Shown: positions 36,516 to 45,988, counted from the first letter of the stretch. The stretch is 64,000 nt of DNA from Methylophilaceae bacterium LSUCC0717 (GCA_024919195.1 CP103436.1:558001-622000); one strand, 5' to 3'. Numbers and translations are program-made. Notes: a model not told the origin generated them from the sequence alone.

Positions 36516-37070
36516 ATGACAAAAAATAACAACAATCTAATATGGATTGATATGGAAATGACAGGATTAAATCCAGTAACAGACAAGATCATAGAGGTTG
36601 CAGTTATTGTTACAGACCCACATTTAGAGATAATTGCTGAAGCTCCAGTTTATGTCATAAAACAATCTAATGAGTTATTGGATTCAATGGATGCATGGAA
36701 CACAAATACACATTCAAAGTCCGGATTAATTGATAAAGTAAAGCAATCAGATATTACAGAAGATGTGGTTGAGCGTGAGCTGATAAATTTTTTAAGTCAG
36801 TATGTGGATAAAAATAAATCACCCATGTGTGGAAATTCGATATGCCAAGATAGACGCTTTATGGCAAATTACATGCCTCAACTGGAGTCATACTTTCATT
36901 ACAGAAACTTAGATGTCAGCGTTTTTAAAGAACTCGCTAAAAGATGGAAAACAAGCCTTCTTGGACAATTTAAAAAATCAGCAAAGCATGAAGCATTAGC
37001 AGACATTAAAGAATCAATTGAAGAATTAAAATTTTATCGTGAACATTTCCTAAGGCTTGATAGTGAATAA
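36516..37070 (+). CDS. orn: Oligoribonuclease
   Basis: Degrades 2-5 nt RNA fragments, and pGpG from cyclic-di-GMP turnover, to mononucleotides. About 184 residues. The DEDDh motifs are [28 protein letters not shown] and [15 protein letters not shown], with [15 protein letters not shown] between. The ATG at 36516 gives [17 protein letters not shown], aligning with relatives; another ATG at 36507 is in frame. Essential in many proteobacteria. Its last bases overlap the GTG-started crcB. Confidence 0.95.
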   Translation: MTKNNNNLIWIDMEMTGLNPVTDKIIEVAVIVTDPHLEIIAEAPVYVIKQSNELLDSMDAWNTNTHSKSGLIDKVKQSDITEDVVERELINFLSQYVDKNKSPMCGNSICQDRRFMANYMPQLESYFHYRNLDVSVFKELAKRWKTSLLGQFKKSAKHEALADIKESIEELKFYREHFLRLDSE

Positions 37071-37458
37071 CCTATATCAATTTTTTATCATTGGTTTGTT
37101 TGCTTCTTTTGGAGCCATGCTGCGGTATTTTTTAGTTTTATTATTCCCGTTTAACTTTTTTATTATGAACGGTGTTCTGATCGCTAATATCGTTGGTTGT
37201 TTTTTAATAGGGGTCGTTTTGTATCTGGATTCACAATATCAGGTTATGAGCCAAGCTTTAAAGCTTGGGATAGTAGTTGGATTCTTGGGAAGCTTGACAA
37301 CATTCTCAAGCTTTGGAGCCCAGTTTTTTAGTTTTATTGAAGAAAAGCTTTTTTTAAAAGCTTTTCTTCATGTCTCTATCACGGTTTTTTTATCTCTAGT
37401 ATCTATTTATCTGGGATACTGGTTAATGAGTTTACTTCTCAGCCGTTTTTTTAGTTGA
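37063..37458 (+). CDS. crcB: Fluoride ion channel CrcB (Fluc)
   Basis: Small dual-topology membrane protein that exports fluoride. About 131 residues with four membrane helices. Signature segments: [30 protein letters not shown] (conserved Asn in helix 2) and [15 protein letters not shown] (the TTFSTF-like fluoride path). GTG at 37063 is the likely start (MNNLYQFF), overlapping the orn stop; TTG at 37057 is an alternative. Its 3' end overlaps the convergent rne gene by 27 bases. I see no fluoride riboswitch in front. Confidence 0.9.
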   Translation: MNNLYQFFIIGLFASFGAMLRYFLVLLFPFNFFIMNGVLIANIVGCFLIGVVLYLDSQYQVMSQALKLGIVVGFLGSLTTFSSFGAQFFSFIEEKLFLKAFLHVSITVFLSLVSIYLGYWLMSLLLSRFFS

Positions 37459-39648
37459 TTTCTTTGTAGTTGATGTTCTTGCCTTGGCTGTTTTGGTTGA
37501 TTTCTTCGGTGCATCTTTTGTCTCAACCATTACCAACTTTTCGGTTTTTTTAGGCGCTGTTTTTTCACTCTTCGCCCAAGAAGCCTTTTTCCTGCGAACA
37601 GGTTTTTTTGCTTGATCATCTTGAGGTGTGCCCTGACTAGACTTTTTCTCAGTTTCAACTAACTTTAATCCAACATCCGCAAGATTTATATCTTGTAGCT
37701 CCTCAGCTTTTTTCCTTGGTTGATTTCTCTTAGGCTTGTCTTTAGGTTTATTAACAGAATCTAAGTTTTTATCACTATTTTTTTCAACATCGACAGGAGT
37801 TTCAACCATGACCATTTCTGGTTTTTTATTTACGTTTTCCTGATTTTGTTGAATTGACCTGTAGTTTCGTGAGCGATTATTTCTCCTTCTTCTGTTATTT
37901 CTGTATGGTTTTTTATTACCTTCGCTCTCCTCTAGATCTTGTGATGACTGGTTATTCCTATCTGAAGCAGCTTCTGAAAAATCTTCAGTAGCATCATCAT
38001 CGCTAGCAATCAAGCCCTTTATAAATCCAAAAAGTGATTTATTTTTAGACTTTCTAGATCTTTTCTCAGGAATTACGCCTTTAACAGCAGGAATTTGTTT
38101 AACTTTTGTCTCTTGTTCGTTGTCATCAAGATTCTCAACATCTGGAACGTCCACTTCTTGATAGCTTAATTCTTTTTTGTTACCTAAGTCTGATGACGTA
38201 ATCTTGAATTGAGGAACATCAAAGTACTTGTTAGCAATAATAAATATTTTATTATTTCCTTCTGATTCAGTTTGAATAATGATTTCTCTCTTTTCATTTA
38301 AGAGAAAAGTTGCAACATCAACAGGAACCTGAACTGAAATTTTTTGCCCTTGTTTTTTGTTAGATTGTTCCTGAATTATTCTGATTATATGTAAGGCGGA
38401 TGATTGGAAGTCACGAATCCGACCTGTCCCATTACATTTTGGACATTCTCCGTTACTTGTTTCACCAATGCTTGGCCTTAAGCGTTGTCTTGAGAGTTCC
38501 ATTAATCCAAATCTTGATATTCGACCAGTTTGAATTCTCGCTTTATCATGCTTAAGAGCATCCCTGAGACACTCTTCAACCTCTCTTTGATGTTTTGGAT
38601 TTTCCATATCGATAAAGTCAACAACAATCAAACCACCAATGTCTCGGAGTCTTAATTGTTTGGCAACCTCTTTAGCAGCTTCAAGATTGGTATTAAAAGC
38701 TGTATTTTCTATATCTCTACCCTTGGTTGATCTACTTGAGTTAACATCAATTGATACTAATGCTTCCGTATGATCAATGACGATTACTCCGCCTGATGGA
38801 AGCTGAACTTCTCTTAAGAATGCAGACTCAATTTGATTTTCAATATTAAATTTTGAAAAGAGAGCGGTGCTTTCTTCATACAATTGGATGCGATCTGCAT
38901 AATCAGGCATCACATGGTTCATGAATTGAGATGCTTGATCATAGATATCTTGATTATCTATTAAGATTTCTTCTATGTCCGTATTGAAGTAATCTCTTAT
39001 AGCTCTTATGACAAGGTTGCTTTCTTGATAAATCAAGAACGGTGCATCTTGTTGATCTGACGCCTCTTGAATGGCTTCAGATAATTGTGTTAGGTAATCA
39101 AGATCCCATTGAATTTCTTCAACACTGACACCGATACCAGCGGTGCGACCAATCACACTCATTCCTTTTTTTACTTTCAATTGGGAAAGCACTTCCTTGA
39201 AGTTGGATCTCTCATCCCCTTCAATCCTTCTAGAAATTCCTCCGCTGTCAGAACTATTAGGCATTAAAACAATATATCTGCCGGCTAGAGATAGAAAGGT
39301 TGTGAGGGCAGCTCCTTTGTTGCCGCGCTCCTCTTTAGAAACCTGTACAATTACTTCTTGACCTTCATTGATTACATCAGCAATGGACAAGTTTTTTTTG
39401 CGGGATTTTTTTGAATAAAATTCTTTTGCGATTTCTTTAAAAGGAAGGAAACCGTGTCGATCGACACCATAATTTACGAAAGCTGCTTCAAGTGAAGGTT
39501 CAACCCTGGTAATTGTGCCCTTATAGATATTGCTCTTTCTTTGTTCCCTAGTGCTTCTTTCATAGTCTAGGTCTTCAATGGTAGAGTCGTTGATGATCGC
39601 TACACGTATTTCTTCAGATTGAGTTGCATTAAATAGCATCCTCTTCAT
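37432..39648 (-). CDS. rne: Ribonuclease E
   Basis: Endonuclease that starts mRNA decay and processes rRNA/tRNA; core of the degradosome. The ATG at 39648 gives MKRMLFNATQSEE and sits 8 bases from AAGGAG, better than the ATG at 39654. Domains: S1 (SNIYKGTITRVEPSLEAAFVNYG), the catalytic site (VIDHTEALVSIDVNSSRSTKG), Zn-link CPKCNGTG, then a disordered basic C-terminal region with an Arg-rich RNA-binding stretch (YRNNRRRRNNRSRNYR) and a Lys/Thr-rich tail. About 738 residues, so the scaffold part is shorter than in E. coli. Three VET-containing short motifs recur in that tail. Confidence 0.96.
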   Translation of the reverse strand: MKRMLFNATQSEEIRVAIINDSTIEDLDYERSTREQRKSNIYKGTITRVEPSLEAAFVNYGVDRHGFLPFKEIAKEFYSKKSRKKNLSIADVINEGQEVIVQVSKEERGNKGAALTTFLSLAGRYIVLMPNSSDSGGISRRIEGDERSNFKEVLSQLKVKKGMSVIGRTAGIGVSVEEIQWDLDYLTQLSEAIQEASDQQDAPFLIYQESNLVIRAIRDYFNTDIEEILIDNQDIYDQASQFMNHVMPDYADRIQLYEESTALFSKFNIENQIESAFLREVQLPSGGVIVIDHTEALVSIDVNSSRSTKGRDIENTAFNTNLEAAKEVAKQLRLRDIGGLIVVDFIDMENPKHQREVEECLRDALKHDKARIQTGRISRFGLMELSRQRLRPSIGETSNGECPKCNGTGRIRDFQSSALHIIRIIQEQSNKKQGQKISVQVPVDVATFLLNEKREIIIQTESEGNNKIFIIANKYFDVPQFKITSSDLGNKKELSYQEVDVPDVENLDDNEQETKVKQIPAVKGVIPEKRSRKSKNKSLFGFIKGLIASDDDATEDFSEAASDRNNQSSQDLEESEGNKKPYRNNRRRRNNRSRNYRSIQQNQENVNKKPEMVMVETPVDVEKNSDKNLDSVNKPKDKPKRNQPRKKAEELQDINLADVGLKLVETEKKSSQGTPQDDQAKKPVRRKKASWAKSEKTAPKKTEKLVMVETKDAPKKSTKTAKARTSTTKKSTKKTAEK

Positions 39649-39654
39649 TATCAT

Positions 39655-39892
39655 ATCTCCTTATAGATAAGAAGATTCAGATAGGAATAATCTTAAGCTT
39701 TTAATTTTCAATGATAAAGCTTAATTAAAATTCTAATATCAAAAATCTTATATAAAAATTGCAACTCTTAACATCTATTCGTAAATGGGGTTACAATCTT
39801 TCATGTTCAAAAAAATTCTTTAAAATCAACCATTTTGATTTAAAGACTACATCAAGAGTATAGGGTAAAACGGATAAAAAGAAAACAATTAG
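39655..39892. promoter_or_regulatory. Divergent rne / rluC regulatory region with two inverted repeats
   Basis: The 238-bp gap is the longest intergenic stretch in the window. TTAAGCTTT (39693-39701) and AAAGCTTAA (39716-39724) are perfect 9-bp inverted copies, placed about 45-76 bases upstream of rne and so probably in its leader. CTTTAAAATCAA (39818-39829) and TTGATTTAAAG (39835-39845) form a near-perfect dyad with one bulged base, upstream of rluC. Known rne genes are autoregulated through leader hairpins. I could not place a sure -35/-10 pair. Confidence 0.45.
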
Positions 39893-40813
39893 ATGCAGAA
39901 TAAGCAAATTCAATATATTAATATAGATGAGTCATCTGAAGACCAGCGGATTGATAATTTTTTATTTAAAACATTTAAAGATGTTCCAAAAAATCATATA
40001 TTCAAAATTATTCGCAATGGAGAGGTAAGGGTAAATAAGAAAAGAGTAAAAACTCTTTATAAGTTAAAAATTAATGATGTCGTAAGAATCCCTCCGATTG
40101 AATTTATTGAAAAAAAAGAAAAAAAACCTTCCAATAACTTTAAACCACATATTATTTATGAAGATGAATGGCTGTTGGTTGTTAATAAGCCCAGCGGTAT
40201 GGCTGTGCATGGGGGGAGCGGGATTGATTTTGGCTTAATTGAGCACATGAGGCATATAAAGCCTGAATATAAGTTTTTGGAGTTAGTGCATCGTATAGAT
40301 AAAAATACTTCTGGCGTTATTGTGATAGCTAAAAAAAGATCCGCTCTAAGATCAATGCAAGAACTGTTTCGTAATAAAAAAATTAAAAAAAATTATCTTG
40401 TGGCAGTCAAAGGTAATTGGGATTCCAAAAAGAAAGAAGTGAATCTTCGATTGGAAAAAAAACAAACACCTGAGGGTCATCATGTGAATGTGGTGGAGGA
40501 TCCTCTGAAGGGAAAATTATCCAAATCCATATTTTATCTTGTTAAACAAATGCAACAACAATCATTATTATCTGCACAAATAATAACTGGCAGAACACAT
40601 CAAATTAGAGTTCAGCTTGCTTTCTTGGGATTTCCTGTGCTAGGTGATGACAAGTACGGTGATTTTGCGCTTAATAAAAAATTACAATCGAGTGGTTTAA
40701 AAAGAATGTTTCTTCATGCTCATAAGTTATCCTTTTTTCATCCATTTACTGAGGAAAAAGTCGAGCTTACTGCAGACTTACCAATAGAGCTTAGGAAGTT
40801 TTTTGATGAATAA
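39893..40813 (+). CDS. rluC: 23S rRNA pseudouridine synthase RluC
   Basis: Modifies uridines 955, 2504 and 2580 (E. coli numbering) of 23S rRNA. 306 residues. An S4 RNA-binding domain covers about residues 15-75 (QRIDNFLFKTFKDVPKNHIFKIIRNGEVRVNKKRV); the RluA-type catalytic domain has HRIDKNTSGVIVIAKKRSAL with the catalytic Asp, and GRTHQIRVQLAFLGFPVLGD. It is divergent from rne, the conserved proteobacterial arrangement. The HAD gene begins inside its last codons. Confidence 0.95.
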   Translation: MQNKQIQYINIDESSEDQRIDNFLFKTFKDVPKNHIFKIIRNGEVRVNKKRVKTLYKLKINDVVRIPPIEFIEKKEKKPSNNFKPHIIYEDEWLLVVNKPSGMAVHGGSGIDFGLIEHMRHIKPEYKFLELVHRIDKNTSGVIVIAKKRSALRSMQELFRNKKIKKNYLVAVKGNWDSKKKEVNLRLEKKQTPEGHHVNVVEDPLKGKLSKSIFYLVKQMQQQSLLSAQIITGRTHQIRVQLAFLGFPVLGDDKYGDFALNKKLQSSGLKRMFLHAHKLSFFHPFTEEKVELTADLPIELRKFFDE

Positions 40814-41444
40814 ATTAATAATTTTTGATTGGGATGGAACAATCGTTGATAGCACATCACATATCGTTCAATCCATTAATAAGGCGTGCTCCACATTATA
40901 CAAACAAACTTTTGAGAAAAAAAAGATTAAGTCAGTCATTGGGTTAAGTCTTCCTATTGCTTTTAAAAACCTAACGGGTTTGGAATCTCAAACAGAATTT
41001 AATGAGTTTGCTGATTTATATAAAAAACTTTATATCATTGAGCGACCAAGACCATTTGATGGCGTAGTTTTAGGCCTTGATCGCTTAAAAAAAAATAACT
41101 TTACTTTGGCTGTTGCTACCGGGAAAAGTCGACGTGGATTAGATAATGATTTTACAGCTTATGATTTAGGGAAGTATTTTAGTGACTCAAAAACTGCAGA
41201 TGAATGTTTTTCTAAGCCCCATCCCCAGATGATTGAAGAGATAAGCACAAATCTAATGTTTGATCGCACATCCGTTACAATGGTTGGAGATTCACTAATG
41301 GACCAAAATATGGCGAAGAATGCCCATGTTAACTTTGTTGGAATAAATTATGGTGCAAGTTCACTGGGGGATTTTGATGATTATGGAAATTTCTTTGCTG
41401 ACTCTCCCATCCTTTTATTTGACTGGTTATTAAATAATGGCTGA
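40806..41444 (+). CDS. HAD-family phosphatase (phosphoglycolate phosphatase-like)
   Basis: A 213-residue HAD subfamily IA hydrolase. Motif I is FDWDGTIVDS, motif II region VATGKSR, motif III with Lys in CFSKPHPQM and motif IV MVGDSLMDQNMA. The substrate is unknown. The gene is fixed between rluC and a Rieske protein in betaproteobacteria. The ATG at 40806 overlaps the end of rluC by 8 bases; its stop overlaps the next start by 8 bases. Confidence 0.88.
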   Translation: MNKLIIFDWDGTIVDSTSHIVQSINKACSTLYKQTFEKKKIKSVIGLSLPIAFKNLTGLESQTEFNEFADLYKKLYIIERPRPFDGVVLGLDRLKKNNFTLAVATGKSRRGLDNDFTAYDLGKYFSDSKTADECFSKPHPQMIEEISTNLMFDRTSVTMVGDSLMDQNMAKNAHVNFVGINYGASSLGDFDDYGNFFADSPILLFDWLLNNG

Positions 41445-41784
41445 GTCAATTATTTTTGAAAAAAACAATATTATAAATTCAGCCACAAAGGCTGTTAAAT
41501 CATATGTAAATAATGAAACATCAATATTTGTTGTTTATTTTGAAGGTGAATTTCATGCCTACATCAACCAATGTCAACACCTACCAGTTGAGCTTGATTG
41601 GGATGAGGCACATTATTTCGATGAAACAGAAAAATTTTTGATTTGTGCAACTCATGGAGCTGTATACGATCCAAAAACTGGCCATTGTCTTTCGGGGCCA
41701 TGCAAGTCAAAATACCTAAAAAAATTAGAGGTTATTGAGAGAAATAATAAAATTGAGGTAATTTACGATGACAGTAAAAAATAA
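41437..41784 (+). CDS. Small Rieske [2Fe-2S] ferredoxin-like protein
   Basis: A 115-residue soluble Rieske-fold protein. The cluster ligands are in NQCQHLPVE (Cys-X-His) and CATHGAVYDPKTGHCLSGPC (Cys-X2-His). It has no membrane anchor. Its electron partner is unknown; the conserved neighbours rluC, HAD phosphatase and sppA give no clear role. It overlaps the HAD gene by 8 bases and sppA by 17. Confidence 0.88.
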   Translation: MAESIIFEKNNIINSATKAVKSYVNNETSIFVVYFEGEFHAYINQCQHLPVELDWDEAHYFDETEKFLICATHGAVYDPKTGHCLSGPCKSKYLKKLEVIERNNKIEVIYDDSKK

Positions 41785-42718
41785 AGATCAAGAAGTTAAA
41801 GACCAGGCGCTGAATACGTTACTAAACAATATCTTCATTGAAAATAGAAAGAATCGCAGATGGAGTAATTTTTTTAAAATTGTTACCTTCTTGTATCTTT
41901 TTATTCTTCTATTTATATTTCTTGATAAACCTGGTGATCAGGTGAATGCGTCGGGAGACTTTACAGCCTTGGTCAAGCTAAATGGCATAATTTCGACGGA
42001 ATCTGAGATTAATGCGGAGGATGCAATAAAAAGCCTACAAAAGGCAATGAAAAATGATGGTACAAAAGGACTTATTGTAAGTATTAACAGCCCTGGTGGA
42101 AGTCCAGTCCAGTCAGCAATGATTAATGATGAAATTAAGCGCCTTAAATTGATTTACCCAGAAAAGCCTATTAAGGTTGTCGTTGAAGATGTATGTGCCT
42201 CAGGAGGATATTTCATCGCAGTTGCAGCAGATGATATATATGCAAATAAATCAAGCATAGTTGGCTCAATTGGGGTCTTGATGAATGGTTTTGGCTTTGA
42301 TCAGGCCATTGAGAAGTTGGGGATAGAAAGACGATTAATGACGGCAGGAAAAAATAAAGGAATTCTTGATCCATTCCAGCCTATAGACCCTACTCACAGA
42401 AAACATGTACAACAACTTCTCGATGAAGTGCATCAGCAATTTATCACTGCAGTCAAAGAGGGCAGAGGCGATCGATTATCTGAGGACCAGTCAATATTCT
42501 CAGGGTTGTTTTGGAATGGTGAGTCAGCATACAAATTGGGATTGATTGACGGCTTTGGGACGGTATCATCAATCGCAAAAGATGTAATTGGATATGAAAA
42601 AGTGATAGATTTCACGACTTATGAAACCTTTGCTGATCGCTTTGCAAAAAAACTAGGGGCTGGCATTGGCAGTGTGTTACACAGTCAAGTAATTAATAAA
42701 AATTATCAATTAAATTAA
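41768..42718 (+). CDS. sppA: Signal peptide peptidase SppA, short 36-kDa type
   Basis: Inner membrane serine protease that degrades cleaved signal peptides on the periplasmic side. 316 residues with one N-terminal membrane helix (about residues 36-54). Motif INSPGGSPVQSA precedes the catalytic Ser145 in CASGGYFIA; the general base is probably Lys197 in AGKNKGILDPF, 52 residues later as in other short SppA proteins. Its stop is four bases from the convergent pgi stop. Confidence 0.93.
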   Translation: MTVKNKDQEVKDQALNTLLNNIFIENRKNRRWSNFFKIVTFLYLFILLFIFLDKPGDQVNASGDFTALVKLNGIISTESEINAEDAIKSLQKAMKNDGTKGLIVSINSPGGSPVQSAMINDEIKRLKLIYPEKPIKVVVEDVCASGGYFIAVAADDIYANKSSIVGSIGVLMNGFGFDQAIEKLGIERRLMTAGKNKGILDPFQPIDPTHRKHVQQLLDEVHQQFITAVKEGRGDRLSEDQSIFSGLFWNGESAYKLGLIDGFGTVSSIAKDVIGYEKVIDFTTYETFADRFAKKLGAGIGSVLHSQVINKNYQLN

Positions 42719-42722
42719 TTAT

Positions 42723-44375
42723 TTAGCAACTTTTTTTAATGTAATCTATCAGATTATTCGTTGAGGCATCAAAACAGCTAGTCGTCTTTTCACCTTGAAT
42801 TTTAGGTAAAACGAGGCGGGCGATTTGCTTGCCATATTCAACTCCCCATTGGTCAAATGAATTAATATTCCATATGATGCCTTGAACAAATATTTTGTGT
42901 TCATAAAGAGCTATGAGTTTACCTAGATTTTTTGGTGTAAGCTTTTCGAATAAGATGGTGTTGCTTGGTCTATTTCCTTCGAATGATCGATGAGGTAGTA
43001 AAGATGATATTTCTTGATCACTTAATCCTGAATTAATGAGCTCAGACCGAGCTTCATCAATAGTTTTACCCATCATTAACGACTGTGATTGAGCAAGAAG
43101 ATTGGACATCAAGATTTTATGATGAAGATTTTTTTTATCTCCAGGGTTGTAATGAGATTTTATGGGCATAATAAAGTCACATGGTACAAACTGCGTTCCT
43201 TGATGAATCAATTGGTAGAAGGCGTGTTGTCCATTTGTGCCTGACTCACCCCATATAACTGGACCTGTCTCTAAGCATACTCGGTTGCCATCTCGATCAA
43301 TAAACTTACCATTACTTTCCATGTCTGCTTGCTGCAAATAAGATGGCAACAGGGATAGTCCTTGATCATAAGGAAGAATAGCTTGAGTGTTGAATTTAAA
43401 GAAATTGTTATACCAAATGCCAATTAGAGCCATCTGAATTGGCATATTTTTTTCTATTGGAGCATTAAGAAAATGTTGATCCATCTCATAAGCACCAGTT
43501 TGAAGGCCTTTAAAATTTTCAAAACCTAAGTAAATGGAGATTGACAGCCCAATTGATGACCATAAGGAGTATCTTCCACCAACCCAGTCCCAAAAAATAA
43601 ACATATTCTCTTCATTTATACCAAATTCTTTTACTTTTTCGGTATTAGTAGATACGGCAACAAAATGCTGACTGATAGCATCATTATTTTTTGCATGATT
43701 TAAAAACCAATGTCGAGCAGAAAAAGCATTGGTCATTGTTTCTTGGGTGGTAAAAGTTTTGGAAGCAACTATAAAAAGGGTGGTTTCAGGGTCACACTGC
43801 TCAAGTGTTAACGCTAAGTCTGCGCCATCTACATTTGACACAAAATGAATATTTAAATCTTTTTGTGAATATGGCTTTAACGCTTTACATACCATTGCAG
43901 GACCTAAGTCAGAACCACCGATTCCGATATTTACAATCGTATTAATTTTTTTTCCAGTAAACCCTTTCCATGATCCGTCATTAATGGAATTACTAAAGTT
44001 CTCAACCTGCTTTAAGACTTTTAAAACTTCTGGTTTAACATCAACACCATCAACAACAACGGGATTGTTGTCTTGCGAACGAAGTGCTGTATGCAGAACT
44101 GCACGATCTTCTGTTGTGTTTATTTTCTCACCACTAAATTGTTTAACTCTCCAACCCTCTACATCAGCTTTAATAGCTAATTTGTTAAGAAGGCCTAAAG
44201 TTTTGTCATTTATTCTATTTTTTGAGAAATCAAATAAAAAATCATCCAATGCTAGATGAAATTTTTCAAAACGCTGCTCGTCATCTTTAAACAGATCTCG
44301 CATCTGAACATTTTTGATATCGTCAAAATGTTTTTTTAGGTCTTGCCACTCGTTAGAGTCAATTATTTTCGTCAT
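42723..44375 (-). CDS. pgi: Glucose-6-phosphate isomerase
   Basis: Interconverts fructose-6-phosphate and glucose-6-phosphate. In a RuMP methylotroph it directs Hps/Phi product into the oxidative (dissimilatory) cycle via glucose-6-phosphate. 550 residues, normal length. Signatures: VNIGIGGSDLGPAMVCKAL, FIVASKTFTTQETMTNA, DWVGGRYSLWSSIGLSI, the catalytic His segment GTNGQHAFYQLIHQG, and the family end FDQWGVEYGKQIARLVLP. It is a single gene with a short upstream gap to queG. Confidence 0.97.
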   Translation of the reverse strand: MTKIIDSNEWQDLKKHFDDIKNVQMRDLFKDDEQRFEKFHLALDDFLFDFSKNRINDKTLGLLNKLAIKADVEGWRVKQFSGEKINTTEDRAVLHTALRSQDNNPVVVDGVDVKPEVLKVLKQVENFSNSINDGSWKGFTGKKINTIVNIGIGGSDLGPAMVCKALKPYSQKDLNIHFVSNVDGADLALTLEQCDPETTLFIVASKTFTTQETMTNAFSARHWFLNHAKNNDAISQHFVAVSTNTEKVKEFGINEENMFIFWDWVGGRYSLWSSIGLSISIYLGFENFKGLQTGAYEMDQHFLNAPIEKNMPIQMALIGIWYNNFFKFNTQAILPYDQGLSLLPSYLQQADMESNGKFIDRDGNRVCLETGPVIWGESGTNGQHAFYQLIHQGTQFVPCDFIMPIKSHYNPGDKKNLHHKILMSNLLAQSQSLMMGKTIDEARSELINSGLSDQEISSLLPHRSFEGNRPSNTILFEKLTPKNLGKLIALYEHKIFVQGIIWNINSFDQWGVEYGKQIARLVLPKIQGEKTTSCFDASTNNLIDYIKKSC

Positions 44376-44432
44376 TTATAAATGTTAATTTAGGTGAGTA
44401 AAATTGAAAGCGCTATTATAGCAAAAAATATA

Positions 44433-45509
44433 TTATTTCTTCGCTTCTTGTTCGCTAATTGCCCATAAAACATGTTCTTTGATTAAATTTGACGGATCCT
44501 CACTTCGTTTTATTAAAGCGTCTATAATTTTTTGATCATGGCCTGCGTTGCCTAGAGCAATTGCGACATTACTAATCCATTTTTCATAACCAATCCGCCT
44601 GATGGCGCTTCCATTGAAGTATTCATTAAAACGGTGGTTATCCATCAAAAAACAGTCCATAAGAGAAATGTTATTTAACTTATGTCTTACAAAAAAATCT
44701 ATTTCAGTGCTTTTCTTGGCAAATTTATTCCATGGACAGATAATCTGACAATCATCACACCCATATATTCGATTACCAATTTTTCTCCTAAAGCTTATAG
44801 GAATTATGCCTTTATGTTCAATTGTCCAGTAGGAGATACACTTAGATGCATTTAGATAGTAAGGTTTTTCAATGGCCTGGGTGGGACAAATGTCAATACA
44901 GGCTGAGCAAGAGCCGCAGTGGTTTGTGCTTCTTGTTTGATTGAAAACTAATGGAGCGTTCGTATATAGTTCACCAAGAAAGAACCACGAGCCATTATTC
45001 TTGTTAAGTAATAATGTATTTTTTCCACGCCAACCCAGTCCAGCCTGAGTCGCAATTTCAATCTCTGGGCTTGGTGCTGAATCAGTTATCGCTCTGAATT
45101 TAAAATCAAAATCACTTTCTGAAATTATAGATTCAATCAAATTACCAAAGTGATTAAGTTTTTTCTTTAATGTCTTGTGATAATCCCTTCCAAGAGCATA
45201 GCGGGCTATGTAGGCTTTATCTTTTTGATTAATTAAATCAATAAGATTTTCATTAAGTGGAAGGTAATCAAGCCTTACACTGATGATGCTTTTGGTGTTT
45301 GCCAAAATATTCTCAGGATCAAATTTAATGTCTTGATGATCTTCTAGATAAGACATGGCGCCATGATTTTTAGCGTCAATCCATTCTTTATACAACCTCT
45401 GGTTTTGATTAATTACAATATCAGATATTCCTACATCATTAAATCCTAGCTCTTTACCAGTGGCTATAATTTTTTTTGATATATCTTTCCAATAAGCCTT
45501 ATCTAACAT
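44433..45509 (-). CDS. queG: Epoxyqueuosine reductase
   Basis: Cobalamin-dependent reduction of epoxyqueuosine to queuosine in tRNA, the last step of the pathway. About 358 residues from ATG 45509 (MLDKAYWKDI); an upstream extension in the same frame would run into the tsaE region and is not expected. Two [4Fe-4S] sets are visible: CGSCSACIDICPTQAI plus SKCISYWTIEHKG, and CDDCQIICPWNKFA. The family motif LGRDYHKTLKKKL is present. QueD is encoded at 34.7 kb. Divergent from tsaE with 26 bases between start codons. Confidence 0.95.
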   Translation of the reverse strand: MLDKAYWKDISKKIIATGKELGFNDVGISDIVINQNQRLYKEWIDAKNHGAMSYLEDHQDIKFDPENILANTKSIISVRLDYLPLNENLIDLINQKDKAYIARYALGRDYHKTLKKKLNHFGNLIESIISESDFDFKFRAITDSAPSPEIEIATQAGLGWRGKNTLLLNKNNGSWFFLGELYTNAPLVFNQTRSTNHCGSCSACIDICPTQAIEKPYYLNASKCISYWTIEHKGIIPISFRRKIGNRIYGCDDCQIICPWNKFAKKSTEIDFFVRHKLNNISLMDCFLMDNHRFNEYFNGSAIRRIGYEKWISNVAIALGNAGHDQKIIDALIKRSEDPSNLIKEHVLWAISEQEAKK

Positions 45510-45535
45510 GAAAAAAAATAATAAACTATGAAGTA

Positions 45536-45988
45536 ATGGATCATACACATCATATCTGCAAATCTGAGGAAGATACAAAAAAAGTTGCCGAACTTATCGC
45601 ACCCCAGCTCAAAGCGGGCATGGTTATTTTCCTCAAGGGTGAGCTCGGAGCTGGAAAAACTACATTAGTGAGATATTTACTTAAGTCTTTGGGTTACCAG
45701 GATAAAGTAAAGAGCCCAACTTACAATCTTGTAGAAACGCATCAATTAAAAAACTTTACAGTACATCATTTTGATCTATACCGTTTTGGGTGCCCAGAGG
45801 AATGGTTTAGTGGAGGATTTGATGATTACTTAATCACAGAAAATACGATTTCTATTATTGAATGGCCAGAAAAAATTAAGGGTGTGAATATTAAACCGGA
45901 TATAGAGGTCAATATTTCAACTGGGCAACTTGATGCCAGAATAATGGATATTTATATCAAAGAAGAGGCTGGTAATGCCCTTACATAG
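45536..45988 (+). CDS. tsaE: tRNA threonylcarbamoyladenosine biosynthesis ATPase TsaE
   Basis: ATPase partner of TsaD/TsaB in t6A37 formation on ANN-decoding tRNAs. 150 residues. Walker A is KGELGAGKTTLVRYLL, with SPTYNLVETH, HHFDLYRFGCPEEW and ISIIEWPEKI as family signatures. It overlaps the downstream amidase gene by 14 bases, the same tsaE-amiB-miaA order as in many proteobacteria. Confidence 0.95.
   Translation: MDHTHHICKSEEDTKKVAELIAPQLKAGMVIFLKGELGAGKTTLVRYLLKSLGYQDKVKSPTYNLVETHQLKNFTVHHFDLYRFGCPEEWFSGGFDDYLITENTISIIEWPEKIKGVNIKPDIEVNISTGQLDARIMDIYIKEEAGNALT

Noticed and set aside
37063-37458. Fluoride riboswitch in front of crcB
   Set aside because: crcB starts inside the orn stop codon, so there is no leader for a riboswitch, and no matching motif was seen.
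45510-45578. N-terminal extension of queG over the tsaE start
   Set aside because: The extension contains no family sequence; ATG 45509 gives the standard QueG N-terminus.
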